DNA of 64,000 bases from the NCBI RefSeq assembly GCF_001704415.2, contig NC_030819.1:38930575-38994574 (forward strand). Direction: 5' to 3'. Source of the DNA: Capra hircus. Its lineage: Eukaryota > Chordata > Mammalia > Artiodactyla > Bovidae. Position numbers and translations under genes: made by a program. Positions 56,050 to 64,000 of this stretch are shown here, one piece after another. A model generated the notes under the pieces. It searched no databases and was not told the DNA's origin. It saw only the letters and a list, made by a program, of their open reading frames with translations. Position 1 is the first letter of the stretch; each line of letters opens with the position of its first letter.

Positions 56050-56730
56050 TAATATTTGAGAAAAGATTTGACTATTTTGACTAAATTGTTTTTCTGAGAT
56101 TTTAAAGAATACCAGAGACTCTCAATTTAAACTCATAATCAAAGTCACTAGCTTGCTTAGAGCTGATTCAATTATTTCTAACAGTCTGAATTAGATCACA
56201 GCACAGTTGACATGGTTGATCACTGCATAGCTTCATCATGGAGGCAAAAACTATACTGGGTCCACTTCACTTTGGCTGATACACTTGCTGTATGTAGATA
56301 TGGCTTTAGTCTTGACATTGAATCTCCCAGTTCTCCAATAATACTTCCTTCCATCTGATACAACCAAGTTTAAAAGCTAAGCATTCCTTAGTTCTATTGA
56401 GCTAGCAAATCGTCTCTTTGAGTGGCTTTTAACTTCACAGCCCTGATTTCCATAATTGGAATATAGTGGCATTTGCTTATCTCTAATTCTAAGACCAGGT
56501 CCTTCCATTAATATGCTGAATGACCTAAAGCTATTTTAGCAGCACTAAGAGGAATAACTTTCATATTTCCATAAGCAGGACTCACAGAAGGTCCACCTAG
56601 CAGGTGAGGAGAGAACTTACCCAGAACACCCAGCTTTCTTTCTGTAATTAGGTGTTCTCCTTCCTCAGTTCCAATGCTCACATAACCTAGGGTGTCAGTG
56701 GAAGACAGATCCCCCCTCTGCAAAAGTGAG
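56050..56730. other. Intergenic segment without assignable feature
   Basis: Nothing recognised between the L1 tail and the next BovB. Confidence 0.4.
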
Positions 56731-56731
56731 C

Positions 56732-57071
56732 TTTGGACTGCAAGCAGATCCAACCAGTCCATTCTGAAGGAGATCAACCCTGGGATTTCTTTGGAGGGAA
56801 TGATGCTGAAGCTGAAACTCCTGTACTTTGGACACCTCATGCGAAGAGTTGACTCATTGGAAAAGACTCTGATGCTGGGAGAGATTGGGGGCAGGAGGAG
56901 AAGGGGACGACCCAGGATGAGATGGCTTGATGGCATCACTGACTCGATGGATGTGAGTCTGAGTGAACTCCGGGAGATGGTGATGGACAGGGAGGCCTGG
57001 TGTGCTGAGATTCAGGGGGTCACAAAGAGTCGGACACGACTGAGTGACTGAACTGAACTGAACTGAACTGA
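56732..57071 (+). mobile_element. BovB LINE 3'-end fragment
   Basis: Plus-strand last 0.34 kb (tttggactgcaagcagatcc ... gagtgactgaactgaactg), with (ACTGA)n tail at 57047..57071. Confidence 0.95.
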
Positions 57072-57254
57072 GGTTTCCATTCCTCTATTTGATCAATGTC
57101 TGTTCATCTGCCTGGTTCTAAGCTTGCATTCCTTAAAGACAAAGAAGGCAAAAGTTACTGTAACTGGGTATCAGCTGTTTCCCGGGCAGCAGTTTTGCTC
57201 TGACAATGTCAATTTCATTCTCTATTCAACTTATCTGGATATTGCAGAATCCAT

Positions 57255-57378
57255 GAGTCTTCTTCTTTTTTTTTTATAGTTGAGGTAATTATTATTATTA
57301 TTATTATTTACTTTACAATATTGTATCTGTTTTGCCATACATCAACCTGAATCTGCCACGGGTGTACATGTGTTCCTT
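57255..57378. mobile_element. L1-related fragment with (TTA)n
   Basis: Contains (TTA)7 at 57289..57308 and the block ttttgccatacatcaacctg, aatctgccacgggtgtacat, a common ruminant L1-derived piece. Confidence 0.65.
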
Positions 57379-57813
57379 CTTCTTTACAGCCTGGATCAGA
57401 ACTGGCCCTTAGCACCCGTTTCTGGCATCTTTTTCTCTGGATCACCTATTAGCTCCACTTTATAGGTGAAAAGGATCTGGATACACTCAGTTCCAACTCA
57501 AAACAAAGCATGGAGAACAAGAAAGGTCTGAGGAATCCATCTTTCTATCTCCTTGAGATTCCCGCTTTCCTTCACTCAGATAGCCAGGATTTATTGAGTC
57601 CCTCTTATGAAAGTCATGACACATGGTACTGCAGATAGAAAGGTGAGTAGAACATTGTCCCTATTCTCAGGAGCTCAGAAAAGATCAGCAAACAAGACAT
57701 TCCAATTCAGTGCACAACTGCTATAATGGAGGAAACGCATGCTAGTTTGGAGGGATCTGGAAAGTTGTTTTCTGGAACCAGGGATTTCTAAATAAGACCC
57801 AAAGCCCATATAT

Positions 57814-57814
57814 A

Positions 57815-57907
<93 letters not shown>
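57814..57907. repeat. Compound microsatellite (TG)n(TA)n(GATA)n(GA)n
   Basis: Four adjoining dinucleotide or tetranucleotide blocks: TG to about 57831, TA to 57855, GATA to 57869, then pure GA to 57907. Overlapping minus-strand ORFs rich in Leu-Ser and Tyr-Ile are only translations of this repeat. Confidence 0.97.
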
Positions 57908-57910
<3 letters not shown>

Positions 57911-58099
57911 TGGTTTGAAAAATGTGTCCAGGCAGAGGAAACTGCAGGTGCAAAAGCCCAGACCCTTTATCACTTCCATGCTGCGCTGTATGTCCTTCTG
58001 GTCTGTCAAGGTTCTTTCCTAAAAGGTCTGAGAAAAATGGAGGAGACGAAAGCATGACAAACAGTACTCTGCCCAGGACACGTCAGCTTGTGATCACGG

Positions 58100-58316
58100 A
58101 GTGTGTGTGTGTTCAGCTGTGTCCGACTCTTCATGACCCCGTGGACTGTAGCCCGCCAGTTTCCTTTATCCGTGGAATTTTCCAGGCAAGATACTGGAGT
58201 GGGTTGTCATTTCCTCCTCCAGGGGATCGTCCCCACTCAAGGATCGAAACGGTGTCTCCTGAGTCTTCTGCACTGGCAGGGCAGATCCTCTACCTTTAGG
58301 GGCAACTGGGAAGCCC
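58100..58316 (-). mobile_element. Bov-tA SINE
   Basis: Minus-strand copy (gtgttcagctgtgtccgact ... gggcaactgggaagcccgt). Confidence 0.92.
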
Positions 58317-58592
58317 GTGATGTAAGGAGACAAAGTGCCAAACCAGAAGTTTATCGAAATCTCTCTCCTTTCTCTTCCATTCATAACCCTATTTTAAGAC
58401 TTGTTGCCAAGAGAAAACATGCTGCTCCCCACCCCCCCTGCCCCAACCTCTTATGCAAACCTACCTTTTAACAAAGATCAAAAGCAATTCTTCAGGGACC
58501 TTTTGGTACTTCCTTTTGACATCTTAAAAATTATAATGCTAGCAGCAGATAAGTCAGTAAATTACATCTAAAAATCATTGCATATGCTACTG

Positions 58593-58808
58593 TGGGCTTC
58601 CCAGTTGGTGCTAGTGGTAAAGAACCCGCCTGTCAATGCAGGAGAGATGAGACGTGGCTTCAATCCCTGGGTGGTGAAGATCCTCTAGAGGAGGTCATGG
58701 CAACCCACTCCAGTATTCTTGCCTGGAGAATGCCATGGACAGAGGAGCCTGGTGGGCTGCAGTCCATATACAGGGTCACAAAGAATCTGACATGACAGAA
58801 GTGACTTA
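58593..58808 (+). mobile_element. Bov-tA SINE with (AC)n tail
   Basis: Plus-strand copy (gggcttcccagttggtgcta ... gacagaagtgacttaccac) running into (AC)n at 58812..58831. Confidence 0.92.
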
Positions 58809-58811
58809 CCA

Positions 58812-58831
58812 CATACACACACACACACACG
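58812..58831. repeat. (CA)n microsatellite at SINE 3' end
   Basis: Ten CA units directly after the Bov-tA terminus. Confidence 0.9.
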
Positions 58832-59300
58832 TGCTATTGTACCGGCAATCTGGAGTCTTTTCTTGCAACTGAAACCCTTGGAGTCTTGGATCTTTAGCCT
58901 TCTTCAAGCATCAGAAGGAAGAGTTCTCCTACATCCTTTGTTGGAGCCTTGTTGCCCTCACAGCCCCCCTCATCTTCTCCATGACCCCTTGGTGCTCCCC
59001 AATGTGTCTGTTGACACCCACTTTGTAACTTGCTCCCTAGAACTTAGAGGGGCTCAGGGAGTGCAGAGCTCGAAAGTACCATACAATCTCAACCACATCA
59101 TTGACAAAAGGGACATTTATAGGTTTCCCTGGATTCTTATTCTCCAAGGGCAATACCATTTATTTGAGGCAATGCATTCTAATTTGTACACAAACTTTTG
59201 GAAAACTGCTCTGTTCTCAAGTTCAATATGCTTATGTTGAACTTCCTCATAAGTCATATGTACAGAATAACTATACTAATGTATAGTTACACTATAATAA
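58832..59300. other. Intergenic segment without assignable feature
   Basis: No repeat recognised. A 125-codon ORF (58863..59240) resembles no family that I know and has no gene context. Confidence 0.35.
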
Positions 59301-59309
59301 TGTCTCACA

Positions 59310-59560
59310 AATACTTAGAGACTACTCTGTGCAAGGTATTAATAATATTTTAAGAGTTTGTGGGTATTAAATCATTTAATCCTTATGAAAATCTTATTAG
59401 GTTTATACTATTATAATCCCTCCCACATTATGAATGAGGAAGTTGATGCAGAGAAATAAAATGATTTGCCTAAGGTAACTGTCTGTGTTGGGATTGAAAC
59501 CCAAGCATTCTGAATCAAAATCTATGCTTTTAAGCACCACACTGAAACTCTTGTCAGAAA
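59310..59560 (-). mobile_element. MIR SINE
   Basis: Antisense MIR: taaatcatttaatccttatg, tactattataatccctccca, attatgaatgaggaagttga, tgttgggattgaaacccaag, tgcttttaagcaccacactg. Confidence 0.78.
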
Positions 59561-59951
59561 AGCCATTAAAGACAATTTTAAAGAGTAGTATCTTGATAAA
59601 ATATTATGTTGATAAAAACACCAAGTAAAAAGAATAACCTCCAATAGACCCAGAGAGGATTACATATTAACTGTTTTTTAAAATCTTTGGAAAGATGAAG
59701 ACTTCTGTTTCTGTGTTATTATGGCCCTAATAATAATCACTAATAATATGGTAAATTTCTTGCTGTAGTCAAAATGATTAAAAAGTCTCTCCTGAATGGT
59801 TTATGCATATATATCACTTATGACTTACTAGATGTTCATTCATCTTAATTTGATGTGGAGTAATGGAAACTGCTTGCTAAAAATATTATCCATCTAACTC
59901 TTACAAAACTGTTACACAAAATATTTGCATAAGATGTATTTCAACTGGTAT

Positions 59952-60620
59952 CAGTTCAGTTCAGTTCAGTCGCTCAGTTGTGTCCGACTCTTTGCGACCT
60001 CATGAACCACAGCACGCCAGCCTCCCTGTCCATCACCAACTCACAGAGTCCACCCAAACCCATGTCTGTTGAGTCAGTGATGCCTTCCAATCATCTCATC
60101 ATCTGTCGGCCCCTTCTCCTCATGCCCTCAATCTTTCCCACCATCAGGGTCTTTTCAAATGAGTCAGCTCTTCGCATCAGGTGACCAAAGTACTGGAGTT
60201 TCAACTTCAACATCAGGCCTTCCAGTGAAAACCCAGGACTGATCTCCTTTAGGATGTACTGGTTGGATCTCCTTGCAGTCCAAGGGACTCTCAAGAGTCT
60301 TCTCCAACTCCACAGTTCAAAAGCATAAATTCTTTGGCACTCAGCCTTTTTTTGTAGTCCAACTCTCACATCTATACACGACCACTGGAGAAACCATAGC
60401 CTTGACTAAACCGACCTTTGTTGACAAAGTAATGTGTCTGCTTTTTAACATGCTGTCTAGGTTGGTCATAACTTTTCTTCCAAGGAGTAAGCGTCTTTTA
60501 ATTTTATGGCTGCAATCACCATCTGCAGTGATTTTGGAGCCCCCAAAAGTAAAGTCAGCCACTGTTTCCCCATCTATTTGCCATTAAGTGATGGGACCGG
60601 ATGCCATGATCTTAGTTTTC
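59952..60620 (-). mobile_element. BovB LINE 3' part with target-site duplication
   Basis: Minus-strand copy from (AGTTC)n at its 3' end to the RT C-terminal region (gggaccggatgccatgatct). Perfect 11-bp flanks tcaactggtat at 59941..59951 and 60621..60631. The RT frame is broken near 60340. Confidence 0.97.
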
Positions 60621-60631
60621 TCAACTGGTAT

Positions 60632-61530
60632 AGAATTTTTTAAAAATCCTGTGTAAAGTGTACAATTCTCATCCATCCCTTGCTTCTTCACCCTTCCAAT
60701 ATACACTGCGCTTATTTCTTCATCTGTAAAGTAGAGATAATAATGGCAACATTATTACTCTGTGAAGGATACATGGCAGCAGGAGCATGTAAGTGGTTTA
60801 TAAACCATAAAGCATTATTCGACTCTGGCTTATCTTAGTCCTAAGCTTGAAAATAGTCTTTGTTTTTGATATTTGAAAATAATCTTCCTCAAACTGAACT
60901 GAAGTGAAAACATATTCATGATTTTCAATATCTGACAATATCTAAAGCTTTTGCATTGGTTGATTTCATTACAGGTATAAGTAACAGAGACATGCTTAAG
61001 TTCCACCAGGTTTTAGGCTCTTGTTTTAAAGGTACACGGAGAAGGAGGAGAACAACCCTGCGGATGTTGCAAAGTCATTCAGGACTCAGCAGTGGTCTTG
61101 ATCATCCAGTCACAGCCCCAGTGACTTGCTGGTTCATGGGCCTAGTGGATGTTCCCTGGGCAATGGATTCATCTTGCCTCCTCTTCTAGGGTTAATCATT
61201 TTGTTGAGGCAACAACACTCTGCTTCACTTTTGCAGCAACTAATTAATCAACTGGCTGGCTCTTTTCTCCATCTCATGGTTTCCTATGCATAGTGGGCAC
61301 TATCTCAGACTTCTCCTTGCAGCCTTTCCTCTGGTCTCTGCATTTCCCTCTCTCAAAAACTGAGAATGGGCTAAGTGATGAATTGGTTGGGTAGCTAACT
61401 GGGGTACCAATCTTTAAGGGTTACTATTAGCATCATATTTATTTCTTGAATAAATCATAAGTGTGGTACCTGTTAATTCATTTTTCACAAGAATTATCTC
61501 ATGTAACTAGTGAAATATTTTGCTCTGAGA
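60632..61530. other. Intergenic segment without assignable feature
   Basis: Nothing supported in about 0.9 kb. Confidence 0.4.
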
Positions 61531-61536
61531 GGAGAG

Positions 61537-61718
61537 TGAATCTGCCTGCCAATTCAGGAGACTCAGGAAATGTGGGTTCAATCTCTGGGTCAGGAAGATC
61601 CCCTGGAGGAGGAAATGGCAACCCACTACAGTATTTTTGCCTGGAGAATTCCATGGACAGAGGAGGCTGGCAGTCTACAGTCCATGGGGTCACAAAGGAT
61701 TGGATACAGCTGGAAGAA
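61537..61718 (+). mobile_element. Bov-tA SINE, 5'-truncated
   Basis: Plus-strand, starting in the head (gtgaatctgcctgccaattc), ending ggattggatacagctgga. Confidence 0.9.
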
Positions 61719-61959
61719 GATAGTGTCACTTTTGTGTAAAGTAAAACACCAAAACCAGCAAAAACTCTCCTCTTCAGTGCTGGACTGTCTCTTCAGCACT
61801 TGTGTTTTTGCAACACAAGTGGCAGGTTCTAAGATGCAACTACAGGGTGAGCCAACGATCCCTGGGGACACCTAAGTGAGTCATAAGAAATTATTTAATA
61901 GGTTCAGTTCTGGATCAAGAAATTCTGCTGGAGAAGGGATAGCCTTCTCCAGCATTCTC

Positions 61960-62157
61960 GGGCTTCCCTGGTGACTCAGATGGTTAAGAATCTGCCTGCA
62001 ATGTGGGAGACCTGGTTTGGATCCCTGGGTTGGGAAGATCCCCTGGAGAAGGGAACGGGTACCCGCTCCAGTATTCTGGCCTGGAGTATTCCATGGACTG
62101 TATAGTCCATGGGGTCTCAAAGAGTTGGAGATGACTGAGCAACTTTCATACACACAG
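61960..62157 (+). mobile_element. Bov-tA SINE
   Basis: Plus-strand copy (gggcttccctggtgactcag ... gagcaactttcatacacaca). Near-repeats gttcagttctg (61902..61912) and ctcagttctg (62159..62168) may be its duplication; if so, the 50 bp in front belongs to the insert (see the hairpin at 61927..61953). Confidence 0.93.
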
Positions 62158-62467
62158 GCTCAGTTCTGATGAATTCTGATGAATCAGTTGAAATTGGGAT
62201 GTCAACTAAAGCATGGCATAGTGCCATTTACCAGGAAGTAGTTCTTTTTAAAAAACACTTTAAATTGAAAACCTTTATTGCCTCTAGGAAACTGATTCAA
62301 AATGTTGCCAGAAAAAAACTGAAGAACAAGAACAGTGGACAAGCAGAAAATGGTTTGCAGACAGGAAACCTAATGAAATGAGAATTAAAAGGCAGAAATT
62401 GACTGTTATCCTTACATTAATTCTGGGTTTAAAAAAAAATCACCCCCCCTTCTTTAACTTGATATGT

Positions 62468-62643
62468 GAAAGTGAAAGTGGAGTGCAGTCTACCAGGCTC
62501 CTTTATCCATGGAATTTTCCAGGCAAGAATGGGTTGCCATTTCCTCCTGCAAGGGATCTTCCAACTCAGGAATTGAATCTATGTCTTTTGAGTCTCCTGC
62601 ATTGGCAGGTGGATTCTTTACCACTGGTGCCACCTGGGAAGCC
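62468..62643 (-). mobile_element. Bov-tA SINE, internally shortened
   Basis: Minus-strand copy lacking part of the body (gtgcagtctaccaggctcct, then ... ggtgccacctgggaagcct). Confidence 0.9.
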
Positions 62644-62763
62644 TGTTCTGTGTTAGAATCACCCAGACCAAATGCTCCAAGATTTCTAATCCACAGAAAC
62701 GGTGAGACAATAGGTGTCTGTTATTTTCAGCTCCAGTGTTTTGGGGCTAATTTGGATTTCCTT

Positions 62764-62964
62764 GGGCTTCCCTGGTGGCTCAGATGGTAAAGAATCCACC
62801 TACACTGTGGGAGACCTGGGTTTGATCCCTGGGTTGGGAAGATCCCCTGGAGAAGGGAAAGGCCACTCACTCCAGTATTCTTGCCTGGAGAATTCCATGG
62901 ACTATATATATAGTCCATGGGCTGCAAAGAGTCAGACACAACTGAGCGACTTTCACTTTCACTT
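62764..62964 (+). mobile_element. Bov-tA SINE (first of tandem pair)
   Basis: Plus-strand copy ending in actttcacttt. It contains an expanded TATATATA inside a perfect palindrome (62895..62920). Confidence 0.95.
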
Positions 62965-63165
62965 TTGGGCTTCCCTGGTGGCTCAGATGGTAAAGAATCT
63001 GCCTACAATGCAGAGACTTGAGTTCAATCCCTGGGCTGGAAAGATCCCCTGGAGAAGGGACTTGCTACCCTCTCCAGTATTCTTACCTGAAGAATTCCAT
63101 GGATAGAAGAGTCTGGTGGGTTACCTTCCACAGGGTCACAAAGAATCTAGCTTGCCTGAGCACAC
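62965..63165 (+). mobile_element. Bov-tA SINE (second of tandem pair)
   Basis: Begins immediately after the first copy with tgggcttccctggtggctca and ends tgcctgagcacacacaca. Both heads are intact. Confidence 0.94.
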
Positions 63166-63457
63166 ACACATTGTTAAGGATAGGAAAGATCAAGAAAACA
63201 AAAAAAAGTAGAAAAGATTTGCCCATTTATTTTTCTTAAGACTTCATATCTTCAAATTTTAAAAGAACACTTAAAAGATTCCATTGCAATGCCTAGTTAA
63301 TACTTACATGAATGGTCTCAATGCCAACTTAAGTCAGAACGATTTGAACATCACTACTTGGTATAGAAAGATGTTTATGAAAATTTTGTAACAATAAATT
63401 CAAAATAAAGGTTAAAAGGTTAAGTTTATAACTTAAAACATATTTATGTGTTAATTT

Positions 63458-63734
63458 CGGAGAAGGCAATGGCAATCCACTCCAGTACTCTTGCCTGGAA
63501 AATCCCATGGACCGAGGAGCCTGGTAGGCTGTAGTCCATGCGGTCACGAAGAGTCAGACACTTACTGAGCGACTTCACTTTCACTTTTCACTTTCATGCA
63601 TTGGAGAAGGAAATGGCAACCCACTCCAGTGTTCTTGCCTGAAGAATCCCGGGGATGGTGGAGCCTGGTGGGCTGCCATCTGTGGGGTTGCACAGAGTCG
63701 AACTCGACTAAAGTGACTTAGCAGTAGCAGCAGC
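63458..63734 (+). mobile_element. BOV-A2 SINE with target-site duplication
   Basis: Complete plus dimer (cggagaaggcaatggcaatc ... gacttagcagtagcagcagc). Perfect flanks atgtgttaattt at 63446..63457 and 63735..63746. Confidence 0.97.
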
Positions 63735-63788
63735 ATGTGTTAATTTATCTTCTTCTGTGACTCTTGTGACCTAATAAGCACTACAATC

Positions 63789-63808
63789 TTTTTTTTTTTT
63801 TTTTTTTT
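63789..63808. repeat. Poly(T) tract
   Basis: Twenty T in a row. Confidence 0.9.
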
Positions 63809-64000
63809 ACTATTTGGAATATAATTTATGTTTTAAAGTATTTTAACAGCTCTTGATTACTGCTATGATTCTATTGAAACTTGGTCAGCAAAATTCCATG
63901 GAATAAATATAGTACCCTGCTTCCTGTCCCCAAATACAATTGCAATGAAGATGTTATGAAATATGACCTGCTTAATGAAGACATGTTTAGGAATGCATTT

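Noticed and set aside
57675..58055. 126-codon ORF rich in Leu-Ser and Tyr-Ile as a membrane protein
   Set aside because: The hydrophobic-looking part is the translation of the GA/TA microsatellite.
58863..59240. 125-codon ORF as a gene
   Set aside because: No motif or splice partner. The segment has no other gene signal.
1..64000. CRISPR array or other prokaryotic defence system
   Set aside because: The dense repeats are SINE and LINE copies, not regularly spaced direct repeats, and the genes are vertebrate with introns.

Overview
The window is mammalian nuclear DNA from a ruminant, almost certainly a bovid. The evidence is the very dense coverage by ruminant-specific retroposons: Bov-tA (tRNA-headed SINE), BOV-A2 (dimeric BovA SINE), BovB (RTE-type LINE) and L1-BT 3' ends. 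Older mammalian layers also occur: MIR, L2, L1M, MaLR/ERVL LTRs, hAT and Tigger DNA elements, and cetartiodactyl CHR SINEs. The species cannot be fixed from the sequence alone.

Only two protein-coding genes are supported, and they are arranged head to head. BORA (Aurora A / PLK1 activating cofactor) lies on the minus strand. Its first two coding exons are present (1923..2072 and 71..177) and the rest of the gene runs off the left edge. MZT1 (MOZART1, gamma-tubulin complex targeting subunit) lies on the plus strand and is complete in three coding exons: 3776..3848, 9001..9146 and 16532..16555. This is the same divergent pair as on human chromosome 13q22. The shared CpG-island promoter (about 3440..3775) carries CCAAT-type boxes spaced exactly 32 bp apart, a CRE-like half site and two CHR-type elements. 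That is the usual layout of G2/M promoters, and it fits because both products act in mitotic spindle assembly.

Region by region: 1-3.4 kb holds BORA exons and introns. 3.4-4.3 kb holds the CpG-island promoter and MZT1 exon 1. 3.8-16.5 kb is the MZT1 introns, filled with MIR, L1M, Tigger-type and Bov SINE copies. 16.5-18.0 kb is the repeat-free MZT1 3' UTR. From 18 to 64 kb I see no gene. In human the next gene in this direction is DACH1, so this is probably the start of the intergenic desert between them. It is a stack of nested retroposons, with BovB copies in both orientations (notably 50.4-57.1 kb), and a few kilobase-scale unassigned stretches that could hold distal regulatory DNA.

I see no bacterial-type systems, CRISPR arrays, tRNA or rRNA genes, or intact transposon ORFs. 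The long ORFs outside the two genes are BovB/L1 relics, SINE translations or chance. The most notable items are the 32-bp phased mitotic promoter, a BovB inserted inside an opposite-strand BovB, a head-to-head Bov-tA pair within one short direct repeat, and a 26-bp perfect palindrome inside a Bov-tA.
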